A DNA stretch of 64,000 bases from assembly GCA_029379385.1 (NCBI GenBank), contig CM055611.1, positions 2,108,001 through 2,172,000 on the forward strand, written 5' to 3'. The position numbers and the translations under genes are program-made. Of this stretch, positions 1 to 12,479 are shown piece after piece (positions within the stretch are counted from its first letter, which is position 1; each line of letters opens with the position of its first letter). The notes below the pieces were generated by a model, which saw only the letters and a list, made by a program, of their open reading frames with translations, was not told the DNA's origin and did not search any database. This stretch comes from Quillaja saponaria (lineage: Eukaryota > Streptophyta > Magnoliopsida > Fabales > Quillajaceae).

Positions 1-3000
1 ACAGGCACAGCAAAATTAGGTGGCTGACTGGAATGCATAAAAGGATATTCTGGAAATGGGGCCTCTGGTGCAACTCCTTGCTGCCTGTCTGAAAACTGAC
101 CAGCTTCTTGTGGAACACCTGGAGTGTCAAAACTTTGTTGCGGAAAGCGGTGTTGGATACCTCCTGAAGACACAAGTTGGGCATCTAAGGGATAACCTTT
201 GCACTTGCCCAAAAAATGGTGGCCTTGGCTGTAAAGTTGGTCTTGAAGGTGTTTGCTCCCTAGTTTGTTGTCGATGATTTTTGTCTTCACGATCTTGGAT
301 CTGGGAGTTTGAACCAGGAGAAAATACTGGCCTTAGGGGTCCTCGCACAGTGGAATCAGAAGCTACAGATTGCCTGACACTCTGTGCCTCAGACTCACTT
401 GCATCTTCTTTCTCAGTGTTGGGCCTAAGAAGATTAGAATGACTGTCTTGGATATGATATTCGAATTCATTTCTCTTCAAGAAAGACTTGAGACAGTGCG
501 GGGCTGCACAAATGAGGATTCCCTCCATCATTTTAATTGTCTGGATCTTCTGGATACGTTCATCGCAACTGGTTTCATGAAAGATCAGAAACTGTTTCTT
601 ACCTCAGCCGTCAAATATAAAAATCTCTCAATTATAGTAAGTAATAGAAAGGCAACAGATATTTACAGGGGTTGAATAAAGTTAACAGCCCTCATGACCA
701 AAAGCAGAACCCAGGGTAATTAGCACTCCGTAATGACCTAATGTTTCCTATTGAGTTACTTATTATCAGAAGAACAAACCACAATATCTAAATGCTCTAA
801 ATACATGGAAATTTTGAAAACTAATGTCAAATTCTTGAGAAAGTAACACCGGTAGCAATCATAATAATAATGGAATTCCCTTCTTTTCTTTTTTCTCACA
901 CTCATTCCTTCCCTCTCCAATAGCAGCTAAGCTAAGTAAACACAACTGAAGGGCATCTAAAGATCAACCTTAATCATGACTCGTGTGGGAGGGATACTAT
1001 CTCCAGTTTGGGGAGAGGGAGGGTGTTAGGGTGAAAAACATAAAAAACTAATTCAGGTACCAGGACAATGATGTATTCTGTAGAAAAGTTCAACTAGATG
1101 GTAAATGAATCCTGAAAAATCTTTTACAAGTAAAGTAGAAATACTCAGCCCTGATGATGAGCAGAAGTCACAGTTACATATATATAATCTTTTGGAAATA
1201 AAGAAATGAGTGAAAGAACTGCGCAGATAACCAGTGACTCTCAATTTGGACCACAGATTTCCCTATGTTGCTACAAAACGGAGTGAGTCAATAACAGAGT
1301 ATAAGGAGATGTTTACTGTTTAGTAATGAAGATATTAAATATACTTACAGGTAGCAAATTGAATCACTTCTAGCACAATCGAGACAGAAGGCATGCTCAC
1401 AAGGGCTCTGCAAGAATATCATCAGGTTAGTCTCCAATCTAGTTAACCACTAAATCTATCAGCCGGTAAAGACAATACACATCAGCAGCTAAAAAACATA
1501 AATGTAAGATGCCTCCTTTTAGGACTCTGTTGATCGAGAACTTCATAAAGGAAATGATACAGATATCTACAAATTTTCCACCCAATTGAGAAGCCCAAAA
1601 CCAAATCCAATAAGTCACTTGAGTCAATGAAAGTGCTTTGGTACTTATTAGGTCACTATTCCAAATCATTTGTTAATTTTGTTGAGTTTTAGGGTAAGTG
1701 GTATTTCAGTTATTTTTTGTTTTGAGAGAGCAGGACTCAGGCCTGGTCCCCCACTCCCTTGGTTGTAATTTGACTCTTCTATTTTTGCCTATATATAACT
1801 CTTATGTATTTTGATATCGAGTTAATGAGACGTTGGAGCTATTGACGGCCTGTGCGCCAAGGTTTTTCTCTTTCTCTCCTTTTAATCTTGTCTGCCACTG
1901 TTCAATTGGCCACTGTCACAACCCCTGAATAATCCTTTAAGCTAATCTTTCATCTCTTCAACCCCTCACAGCATCTTGATCTATTACGCAATGTGAATCC
2001 TAAACCCCACCATAAGATCCTTAACAACACCTCCTCTGAAACCCTAAACCTAGACCTCTAAAACCCTAATCTTCTTGCCATCCAAATTAGCAGAAACTGG
2101 AATTTACAATTCTAGCAATCCACTTCATTCAAACCATCATCTTCGGAGACTCTATAACAATATAGAACCCTAGATCCCTTTTTCGACAAACCGTATACCA
2201 AAATCATAACTTCACATCCCTAAAGCCCAGTTCAAATACACATAGGCAGGAACTCTCTACTGTCCTACAATAAGAACATAGAACAAGGTTGCAAAATTTC
2301 CCAACAAGCCAGTAGCAATGAACATTTTGATTGAGAAAACACATCCCTTATAACATTCTATCCTATTATCCAATACAAACCCTCACCCCTAGCATCCTCA
2401 CCTTTTACTCCTCTGAAACCCTAAGCTTACCAGTCCAAAATCCTAATCTTCTTGCTGGTCTAAATTTCCTGCAGCCAGGTTTTATAATTCCAGCCATTCT
2501 CTTCATTGAAACCATCACCTTTCCCAACCTATAATAACTTCGAACCATAAATTTCTTTACAAAAGCTAACCTAAAACCATAGAGCCCTAAACCCACCACA
2601 AAACCACACTAGGCAGAATTTCTTGAATACGTATTACGTCAGAGAAGGTCAAACAAAGTTGCAAAAGTTTAACTCTCCCCTTCACAACACTCCACTTGAG
2701 TGGGGAGGGGGAGGGGGAGGGGGAATGGACACTATATAATGGCAAACCCCTCCATGCACTTTGTAAAATATGTCAAATGGGCTGATGTATATCATGTGCT
2801 TTGTCAGATTTTCATCACGTACTTGGCAGGTATATATGGCATACAGGGTGATCATATCTTTAGCCAGAGTAAGAATGAGTCATCAAAGAGTCACAACAGA
2901 GAAAACAATTAAACTTTACAAACATTTGTTATCTCCATACCACTCTTTTGCAAATGGAGGGGATCAATAGAGTACAACACCACACTCCTCCAGAAACTTT

Positions 3001-4675
3001 GTAAAATCACTCAAACGGCTTGCCTGTTTAACATGTGGTTGTCAGGTCTAAACTAATCTATGTTATATCCTATTCTACTAAGTTGTAATCGATCATTACC
3101 TTTCCTTCACTTAGTTGTATTTACAATTAAGAGCAGATAAAAGAGGGCAGGTACCATAATAATCTAGCTAGCATCAGTGCAATAAATTCCGTGCCTTACC
3201 AGTTAAGAAATAGGTATAACAAACCTTCAGCTTGTATTCATAATTTTACTGCTTTTAGTGAGCATTATCCATCTATACGCGTGATAACTTGTAAAGGATG
3301 GATCTTCTTGGTCATTAAAACAAGTTAATAATTAGGAAACAAGTGCATCTGACTTTGTAAGTTTTAAGAGAAAATGCTGCAGTTCCTTGTAACAGTCTTC
3401 TGAATTCCTTTATTTACACTGATCATTTTTCAGCAAAAGCATAATGCTGATTACAACATTCACATCACACGGGCCTGCTAATTACAGCCTCTACTTGACA
3501 TACATCTATTTTCATTTCAAAGGTTTTCCCTTTACTTTCCCCTTTGTTTCTCTTTCTTTTGGTGGAGTGAGGAAGCAATTCTAATAATGAAGATGCAATG
3601 TCAATTTTTGTGATTATGAAGGAAAGTTTATGTACAACTGTAAAAAGTTCGTTACATAAAAAATAAATTCAGCAATATTTTTGCGTTAATGAATTTTTTT
3701 TTTATAGGATCTAGGTAGGGCTATTAACGAGCCGACAAAGCTCGGCTCGGCTAGTCTCATTTTTGGCGAGCTTGAGCTCGGCTCGAGCTCGTTTCAGGCT
3801 CGCGAGCTTGAGCTCGTTTCAGGCTCGTGATCAAATATTCAAGCTCGGCTCGGCTTGTTAAGGGCTCGTTAAATTTTTTTGAAAATTCTAAAAAAGTTTT
3901 GTAGGCAAGGAGAGTTGAACCCAAGGCCACTTAGTGAGTATTTGTACAAATTACCACTAAACCAAGCAACAATTTATGTTAGTTTTTTGTATATAAATGT
4001 ATATTTAAATAATATTAAACAAGCCAGCTCACGAGCCGAGCTTCGTAAAGATTGAGCTCAGCTTATTTTACTAAACGAGCTTAAAATAAAGCTCAAGATC
4101 GGCTTGTTTAAAAAATGAGCCGAGCTTGATCCGAGCTTTAACGAGTAGCTCACGAGCTGTTCATGAGCTAGCTCGACTCATTGCCACCCCTAGATCTAGG
4201 TACATAAAAAACTATAAAACATTAACCAATCTCAACCAGCATAGACCAATAGACATAGACTCTTACAGTGAGATACTGAAACACATATCACTGCAGTATT
4301 AATAATGCTGGCAACAATGCTTTTTTTTAACTGAAATAAAACCATGTCAGATGACAGATTCATTCATGGCAGAGAAAATTGTAACAAACAGAAAGATTAA
4401 AGAGAATAGTATGTTAGTACCAGCCGTCCATAAGTAGATATTGGGAAATCACAGCGAACACAGAAATGCACTCGCTCACCCAGCTGGCGGCGGGATCTGC
4501 GGCCTATAGTCTTAACAAGGGAAGCAGCAGTTGCTCCACCAATTCCTTTAGCTACAGGAAGATCAGCAAGGACAAGATGGTCTGGACATGCAACTGTCAC
4601 AGTCTCAACAGGCAAGGGCTTCACCCCTCCTGAATTTTCTGATGAAGGAACCTTACTAAGCCGAATCTGAAGCAT
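1..4675 (-). CDS. HAKAI: E3 ubiquitin ligase HAKAI homologue (3' end outside window)
   Basis: Plant HAKAI is a RING-type E3 ligase associated with the m6A mRNA methyltransferase complex in the nucleus. Three coding exons are visible: 4675-4421 (85 codons, start at the MLQIRL motif), 1407-1349 and 568 to beyond base 1. Exon 1 carries VETVTVACPDHLVLADLP and the first RING cysteines (CVRC). Exon 2 supplies CEHAFCLDC and the start of CYLC. Exon 3 supplies DERIQKIQTIKMMEG and a C2H2-like finger (CAAPHC, then H-x4-H). Donors and acceptors are GT-AG and frames agree. A noncoding leader exon probably ends at a GTAAGT donor at 5209 with an acceptor just above 4690. In exon 3 the frame stops at 127-129, yet the expected Pro/Gln-rich tail continues in another frame down to base 1; one extra base in the AA at 194-195 explains it. 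Identification is firm; whether the frameshift is real is not known. Confidence 0.9.
2020..2625. repeat. Degenerate direct repeat rich in CCCTAAA-like motifs
   Basis: Within the large HAKAI intron, about 2025-2265 and 2385-2625 share the same order of motifs: TCCTCTGAAACCCTAA, then CCTAATCTTCTTGC, then CTTCATT-AAACCATCA, then a CCCTAAA and a final AGGCAG-AA. The spacing is about 365 bp. The copies have diverged by many substitutions and small gaps. No coding capacity was seen. Confidence 0.6.
2702..2723 (+). other. Four-run G tract, potential G-quadruplex
   Basis: GGGG-A-GGGGG-A-GGGGG-A-GGGGG, four runs of four or five G separated by single A. The pattern satisfies simple quadruplex rules. 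It lies inside a HAKAI intron, so the transcript carries the C-rich strand and any quadruplex would form in DNA on the non-transcript strand. Confidence 0.7.
3716..4192. mobile_element. Non-autonomous hAT-like element (477 bp)
   Basis: The element starts TAGGGCTATTAACGAGCCGA and its other end, read inwards, is TAGGGGTGGCAATGAGTCGA (14 of 20 match). It is flanked by a perfect 8-bp target duplication GATCTAGG at 3708-3715 and 4193-4200, as expected for hAT transposition. Subterminal DNA is packed with GAGCTCG/GCTCGGCTCG motifs in both orientations. No transposase is encoded. It is inserted in the HAKAI intron. A tRNA-like stretch lies at 3912-3964 on the minus strand. Confidence 0.85.
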
Positions 4676-5459
4676 ATTCTCACTACAACCTCCCTTGAAT
4701 TTCAATCTTTTATCAACCCAGATAAGTTATAGTTCAGTAAATCAATTGACGTATATTATCATGAAGGTAACTACTTGCTCCACCTGCGTATTTAATAACA
4801 TTCCGTAAACAATAATGGAAAGGAGGATTTAAAGCATTAAACTCCAGAAATAACAAAGAACCACAAAAACTGTACATAAGCCAACATTCACAAACCACCC
4901 AAAAAAAAAAACCTAGCATAGTATACTACAAATATATAAAGAATTTAAATTACAGTTTTCCCAAAAAAAAAAAAAATCACATATATACAGCCATGGAGAT
5001 CTCCCAGTACCAAAGAACAGAACACTTTACTGAAGATGGCCCAGAAAATCCCTAATAGTAAGAATTAATGCAAAGTAACAAGTTTTACCAAATTCAATAG
5101 AAAGCTTACATGTTCAATCTCAACAGTTTATAAGACTAAATTCAATAACTTTTAACATTCACCAATCTTATAATCATTATCTTTATAGAATATTAAAACT
5201 CAGACTTACTATAATTTGCAAACGCGCTAAGTTTATTGAACTGGAAACCTCGTTGCCTATCGTTAAACGGCTGCGCTCCAGAAGGTAAAAAAGGAAAATT
5301 AAAGTTACGAGGCTGAATCAAAATAGATTTCCAGAGCTGATTTGAACTCCACCAGTGAAGAAAATCAGATGCCGGAGACACGGTGGGTGTGGCTGTTAAA
5401 ATCGCCGTAAAACACAGAGGGAGGGGGCTGAGGGCGCTTCTGCAAAGAAAAAAATTAGG

Positions 5460-6940
5460 AAGGAGATGTAAGACACGAGATTTGAGAAAATCAATTTAAA
5501 ATAAAAATTGCCGGATATGTTGACTGTTTGTGGGCTCATGGGCTGGCTGTAATGTGTACCTTTTATATCAATCTTGGCCCACTAGTTAAGAAAAATCAAT
5601 TTTTTCAAGCAAAAATGCACAAGAAAAGGTTTAAATAAACATCGTAATTTCTTGGACTTTCAGATTATATTTTTGCTGGAATTTTTGAAAAATTTATTTT
5701 CCAGGAATCACTCATGTTTTTAAACGTTTGCTAAAGTTTTGTTAATTCTTGTGTCTTCTACAAATGAAAATCTTAAATTGAAAATTTTTATATATAAATT
5801 CATTATCTTTTATATACTATTCCTAACAATATAAACTATCATTTAAAGCCTCATAAATGATTTTTGTCCTTAAGAGATTTATTGGTATATGACCTACACA
5901 ACAGAAAATAACTTTTTTATTTTTTATAAATTTCCATCTCAATCGAAGGCAAGATTCTTCAACCCTACATTATTAGGACGACGCCGAGAAACTTTGCTAG
6001 TTAAACAAATTTATACCTTTTTAAATACAAGTCTATACTTAATTGTACAAGAGTCAACTTGATAATTGTACACTGTCATATTATCATTATACTAGTTTAT
6101 CTTTGGGAGATAGTTAAAACTTTAGACTTTCAAATTGCATATTTGAACTTCAATGAGATCCAGATGTTTGTTGGGTTCATGTTTGATCATAATAAAGATT
6201 AAGAAGGGTAAGTTTTAAATGAAAGAAGAGGCCTAACCAAAAATGTCCCTAACCTAATTTTTGAGAAAGAATTACTATGTATTGGCGTAATTAATCTAAA
6301 ACGTGATGTTGATGTGACTAAGTGCTAACTTGATTTTGTGTTTCAAATATGTGTTTGGTGTTTAGAGCTAAAAATCACTTATAGTTTGTATAATAACATA
6401 ATTAGTAAGACTGAAAAACCACTTTTAGTCAAATGTCTAACACAATTAACTTTAACCCATTTTTCATAAATTACTCATGTGTCTAACACAATTAACTTTA
6501 ACCCATTTTTCATAAATTATTCATGTGTAACTTTTCTAAACACACTTATAGTAAAATTCAATTTTTTGACAAAAATACCCCAATTTTTTTAAAATATTTT
6601 ATATTTCAAAATCATTTTTTTAGATAACTAACCAATGATAAAATCAATTTTTTCATACTCTCTACTAGCAAAATCAAGTATCCAAGACATTGATTTTCAA
6701 ACGCTAAACCAAACTTTTAATTTAATAATACATCCATTCTCTCTCTCTCTCTCATTTTACCTAAATTTTTTCGTTAGTTGAAATGACAACTTTTTTAACA
6801 AGAGGCAATTAAGACAAAACAACTAAGAAATCATGGTCACAAAAAATAAAGTACTGATTACAACATGTCATCAACAGAATTACATGGAATCAACATGCAA
6901 TCCTCTAAAATGGATGACAATTATTAAACAGCAAAACTAG
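5460..6940. other. Intergenic DNA between HAKAI and the uncoupling protein gene
   Basis: No gene is supported here. Contents include an exact 46-bp tandem duplication (6434-6479 and 6480-6525) and a weakly supported MITE-like unit from about 6351 to 6715: it begins GTTTGGTGTTTAG-GCTAAAAATCA and ends with a rough inverted match AAACGCTAAACCAAAC. A short (TC)n run is at 6738-6752. No target duplication could be fixed for the MITE-like unit. Confidence 0.4.
6434..6525. repeat. Tandem duplication, two 46-bp units
   Basis: The unit starting TGTCTAACACAATTAACTTT occurs twice back to back, with one C/T difference near the end of the unit (TTACTCATG versus TTATTCATG). This looks like a recent slippage or repair duplication. 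Confidence 0.9.
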
Positions 6941-7029
6941 AACAATGGCACGGGAGGCCTTTTATTCTCTTTAACAACTACTGGTTGCTGCGTATCCCCG
7001 CTGGAAATCCGCTTGGCAATTGGGTGAGC

Positions 7030-10000
7030 TCAAGATGACTCTAACTTTTTCACAAACTTTTTAGCCTGTTGTGAGAAGAAAGGTACAATGAGCAATGAGC
7101 AAGTAAAGAACAACCATAACAGATAAACTGAAGACTGAGTTGAGGGGGAACTAGTTGAAGCTGCTGGAACAATATCGGTCAGTAAACAAGTTCTTACAAA
7201 GAATTCTTTGAGCATATGAACATAAGATTCGCGGAAAGTATTGGATTTTTAATCTACTCTAACTACCTTCTAGAGAAATGAAAGTTTCAGAAGTAATATA
7301 CAGACTGAATGAAATAGAACTTGGAGAGGAAAGAAACGTAGAGGCTAAATGCAGAAACACAGTATGCAACTTGTACCTGCTCTAGAGTTAGAAACATGAT
7401 CACATTCCAAGATCCTAACCGTCCAAAATTTGGGATGAACCCTTTATAAAATGCAAAAGGCCCCTGCAAAACATAAGATTCGGTAAAAGACAATAATATA
7501 ATATAAGTACAAAATTCTTTACTAAATGGATTTCATGAACAAAAACTCTTTCGTAAAGTAGTTGCAAGCCTAATGAAATTGAAAGTCGTGAACTGGATAA
7601 CAAATCCAAAGACAAGAAAAAAAGATGGCTCTGAAGATAGAGAACGCTGATCAAAGAAAAAGGGTGGTAATAATATCCTAAAGAGTGTTAATAGAATTCA
7701 AAGGAAGTGACCATACATCATTCTTTAATGTTTTGATGAAACAATCAAGTGTGTTTTTGTAAGCAGAATCTCCCATCATTCTCGATTTAACCTGCAAAAA
7801 CAGAAGAAAAAAGAAGAAGGTTGAAACGATATAATGTTAAACACTTGACATGCAAAAGTCATGATTGAACAGTTGGAAACCACACAGCTATCTTCGTCTA
7901 CTTCTGCCCAAATGCACCTTAAATGACGCAGGCTGTAGATAAGATATCTTTGTTACCCCCAGATACCACCACTAAAGTAACATTTCTTTTAGGTGCACCT
8001 TACAAGCTGATACTCCATATCATAATTGGATAGATAGAACAAGTCTACATCAATAGCAAAGGGAGAAATCCCATGCACGCTCTATATTGAGACTGAAAAC
8101 TACAATCTCATTCTCATCTAAAATTATTACATGGTCTTCCCTAGGGCATCAATATCATAGGTCCCCCAATTGCGCATAAATCTCCTGTTTGCTTTGCTAT
8201 CAAACCCAATTATATTACATATTCTAGGAATCAAATATCACCAAATCAATAGTCGACAGCAATAAAGTTCAAGTGTTAAAGTAGTTACATTACCACATCC
8301 ACTGGGGAGCCAATACAGACAGCAAAAAATCCTGCCCCCAGACCAGAGAGTATATGAGTGAATACATTATCACTAAACCCTGGAACTTTCAAAATTGTCT
8401 GCATCAAAAAGAATTTATTAGATAATACATAAAAATTAAACAAGTTTACTCCAGCAGACAAGGACATAAGAGTAGTGATGAGCTCTCCACCAGCAGTATG
8501 CGAGTTACCTGCTTCACTTGATCATAGCTGGCTAGTTCAGCAGCATTAATGATAGCATTTCGAGCTATATTGGGTCCAAGCCCAGTCCAAAGAGCCCCAA
8601 CTCCTTCCTAAGCATTAGAAATAAGGATGATATAGTTAGGTACTAAATAAAGACAAGTGTATCGTTCACTTTTCCAAATAATAAACACGTTAAATGCACA
8701 ACCTGTCTCACAATTGTCGAATAAGCATTTAGTGATCCGGAGTAGCGCCTGGGCACACCAGGTGGTAACTTTCCTTCAGCTTGAAGTCTAACTTTCACAA
8801 GATCAGTTGGATTTGCAATTGTGATTCCTACAGCACCTGTTTGGTAAGACAAATGCAGAGGCAAAAAAGGTTCAGAAGACAATTATTTGAGGCCTTTTCA
8901 AGAATCAAGAATACTATAAAATCTGCAATCAAAGAGGAAATAATCCAGAGTCTCAATGGTGAGCTCACCGGTTGTAAGTGCAGCAAGAATTTTCTTTGAC
9001 AATGGAACATCTCCAACGAAGTCACTTCCCACATAGAAGGTCTTAACCTGTCGAGGACACATTTTTAACCAATATTGGATATTAGCAAGCAAACATAACA
9101 TATAAAGTAGAATAACAATAAATTTCTGTGACAAAAGATTCAAAACTCACAGGCTCATACAGCCCAATTCTTAAACCTCCATATAAGCATTGACGATGAA
9201 GTCCTGGTACAATGCCTCTCCAGAGTGCCGATACACCTTCTTCTTTTCCAATAGTAGCAACTGTGCCCAGCATACCCCTATATTTTGGTAAGGTCATTCC
9301 ATCACCAGCAACAGCTTTCTTTTGGAGCTGGAGCCTAACTTTAGCAGTGTCCAAAGGAATAGTACAGACCTATTTCAAATACATGTACATCAGTATATGT
9401 AAATGAGTGAAAGCAGTCGACTTATACATGAACATAACACCATGGTTCATTAGTTAAAAGATAATGCCATAAAGTGAACTAAAAACATGCAAGACAAAAA
9501 AAAAATAAAAAATTGGCTAATGTTGGTTGATATCTGAATATCTGCAGTGAAAATGCAATAACACAGGACAAAACTACATGTATCTGTATTACTGCTGTAA
9601 ATCATACCCAAAGCAGTAGCCATTTTGCATAAACTGATAAAAGTTAATTCAATCTTCTGGCCACAAAGACAACTGTCTCTGTCATAGTGATCTCTATATC
9701 TTCAGGGCACCACTGAAATGAATACTCTAGTTTCACCATTGAATTTGTTCATAGATGTAAGGACAATGTTAAGCACAAATAACAGTATCATCTGAGTTGA
9801 CTCTTGAAGAAATTCAGCGAAGAAAAGAACACAAGACATTTCAGGTAAATTGTCAATGTCTCTGATCATGTGAGACATGAGGTAATTCCCACTGCTACTT
9901 CTATGTACATAGATAATTGAGTCAAACAAGTGAAGAACCATGACCCAGAAAAAAACTATAACATGCCTATTTATTAATGAATAAAGTTCAACTAACGACT

Positions 10001-10516
10001 GGCAAAGCATAGTGGCTGCAAACAGTGCACCATAAAGACAGCTTGTGCAATTTTTCTCTCTTGAAATTTCACAAGCTTCTGGCCAAAAAGCTTATTCAGC
10101 AGACATTTTCTTGACAAGAAAACAACCCATGTTATGAAAAAGATCATTCTTTCAAGAATCTTGATTCCCATAGTTTTTCTACCACAAAGTCGTCGCCTTT
10201 ACAATTTTAAATGTGATGAGTGGAGAAATTAGATCCCAAATAAAAAATACTCCATTCAAAGAGATCTAAGAATATATGTACACAATGACACTAATAACAC
10301 TGCGACGTGATCAGCTCAAAAAACAAAAATTAAGGTGCAAAGCAATTGGTATATTCTTGAACTTGAGGAGGAAGAAAATGTACAATTCCCAGATGAAGCT
10401 AACCAATTAGCAAACAGTGAATTATGGGTTACCTCAGCAAAACAAGCAGCAAAAGCACTGCTTGCAAATGTTCCAGCGAACGAAATATCGGATTTGGACT
10501 TGCTATCGGCCACCAT
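7030..10516 (-). CDS. PUMP1: Mitochondrial uncoupling protein (plant UCP/PUMP), 9 exons
   Basis: Inner-membrane carrier of the mitochondrial carrier family; plant UCPs conduct regulated proton leak and have been linked to dicarboxylate/amino-acid exchange. Exons: 10516-10433, 9369-9151, 9047-8969, 8836-8703, 8607-8509, 8398-8294, 7791-7717, 7463-7377, 7065-7030. All junctions are GT-AG and frames close exactly, giving 305 aa, against about 306 in Arabidopsis UCP1. Three carrier repeats each show the signature Px[DE]xx[KR]: [16 protein letters not shown] and PVDVVKSR. Other conserved blocks are [37 protein letters not shown] and [20 protein letters not shown]. The start [10 protein letters not shown] matches the family N terminus and the protein ends VKKLESS. 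Nothing is broken. Intron 1 is about 1.06 kb and looks free of other genes. The nearest relatives UCP1 and UCP2 are hard to separate by eye; UCP1-like is favoured. Confidence 0.95.
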
Positions 10517-10779
10517 AGTTTAGCAGACGCCGAGAGTGACAATGGAACAAACTAAGCGCAAAGAAACAATTTTTAAGGAAAAGAATAGTAATAGGACGGA
10601 GGACTGAGAATTTATTCACTAGAATACAGCACATAAAAAGTGATTTAGAAGAGAAGCTGAAGAAGAAGATGGGTTTTGGCGCAACTGGAGAATCTCTTCG
10701 GAAAGGAACCCAAAACCGAAGGCTGCGCAATTGGGGTCCCGTCTTTCAATGGCTCAATTCTCATTATTAGAAAAAAAAT

Positions 10780-10975
10780 TTTTAAAAAAAAACAAAAAAA
10801 CAAAAAAAAGCCAAACCAAAAAAGGCTAGGCTTGGGAGTTTTGGTTGTCATACTCATCCCTTATTTGGAAAAATAAAAAATAAAAAAATCATTGAATTAT
10901 TAATAAATAACACTATTATAGTCAAACATCCTAATAAAATTATAAAATTTTAACTATAGTTTAAGTAAAAAGAGA
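10780..10975. other. A-rich region upstream of the uncoupling protein gene
   Basis: Presumed promoter side of the uncoupling protein gene, read leftwards. It holds poly-A/AAAAC runs and no recognisable protein-coding signal. No clear TATA box position can be assigned. Confidence 0.3.
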
Positions 10976-12476
10976 ATCTTTATTGCCACATCTAATTTTT
11001 TTTAGGGCCAGTAGCCAAATTAGTATGAGTTTCTCATGTTTTAAAATACTTTCTATTTATTTTATTTGATTTATCTTAATCAATATATATATATTTTTTT
11101 TACTATATCTCATTTTAATTAGGCCTTTTGTTTTTATTGGATTACTTTTATAAACTCTTTAACTTTTTTTCATTTGTACTACATCTAGCTTGCCTATTAG
11201 TCTCACAATAATACTTGTAGGAAAACTCAAAAAAATCCAAAAAGAAATTTTCTTCCTATAAAACTCTTAAATCAGCTCTTTCACGTTTTATTATTTCTCT
11301 TTCCTATTTTGATTTTTATTAGGCTCTTTAATTTTTAATTTTTTTTACTGGACTACTTTTCCTAAACTTTTCAACTTTTTTTAGTATTTGTTTTCAATTC
11401 ACCTTAAATTAAAATATTTCCCAACCAAAAATTAAAAAGTCTAATATATATATTTTTTTCAATTATTTTCTTTTTACTCTATACAATTTTTTCGTATATT
11501 ATATTTTTAAATTAAAAAAATCTTTATTTTTGTGTGAAAATAAAATATTTAGGTATTCTTTTTTCTTAGAGTAACTAAGACAAATGCTGGTAGGAAAACA
11601 TACATTGGTAAATTGTTATTGAAAAAAACTAAAAATTATTCAAATCACAAGTAGACAAAAAGATATTTGTCATATTTACATATGTAACGATAATAGTTTT
11701 GAAATGCTATGTTGTAATGGTGCTTTAAAATTTAGAATGTTAATAACACAATCTCATGTCCTCGTCTTTTTTACTCCATTGAAAATATTGTGAAAATTGT
11801 TATTGGAATTTTTTTTCAATTTTTTGGTTAACTGAAGTTATGAAATCAATTGAATGGATTTGAGTTGAAATTTAGAAAATAATTACAACTATTGCAAAAT
11901 AACTTCTCACAATTATGTTAGGAATTTCAAGAATTATATTTTAAGATCGCTTCTCCCTCTATGTTTTTCACTAAATATTCTTTGAATTTGTTATTAATTT
12001 TTTTGGCAAATTTGATTTTATTATTAGAATACACAATCTTAACAAGAAAAACTTAGAATTAATATACAACATTAGTTACTCTAAGAACATAAAACAAGTA
12101 AATATTTTATTTTAACAAAAAATAAATATGCATTTTAAGTAAAAATATAAAGAGAAAAAAATTGTACAGAGTAAAAAGAAAATAATTGAAAAAATATATA
12201 TATTATATATATTTTTTTTGGTTAAGAAATATATTAGACTTTTAAGATGAATTGAAAACAAATAACAAAAAAGTTGAAGAGTTTAGGAAAGTAGTTGTAA
12301 AAAAAAAATAAAAAAAAATTTACAAAACCTAATAAAAATCAAACTAGAAAAGAGAAATAATAAATACTAACAGGATAAGACAAACAAAGTAAATATGGGT
12401 GTTTTAGAAAAAAAATAAATTCATGTCAATTAATAGATTGTGGCCCTAAAAAAATTGATAGTGGCAATAAGGGCTT
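10976..12476. repeat. Large foldback (inverted-repeat) element, about 1.5 kb
   Basis: The right arm (about 12476 back to 12070), reverse-complemented, retraces the left arm (about 10976-11590). Shared order: CTTTATTGCCAC / CCTTATTGCCAC, TTTTTTTAGGGCCA, a long T-rich stretch, GATTTTTATTAGG, CCTAAAC-TTTCAACTTTTTT, TTTGTTTTCAATTCA, TCAATTATTTTCTTTTTACT, AAAATAAAATATTTA and TTCTTAGAGTAACTAA. The left arm is about 200 bp longer and contains its own partial repeat. The spacer of about 480 bp is AT-rich. No transposase is seen. MULE-type long terminal inverted repeats or a simple inverted duplication would both fit; no flanking duplication could be fixed. Confidence 0.75.
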
Positions 12477-12479
12477 TCA

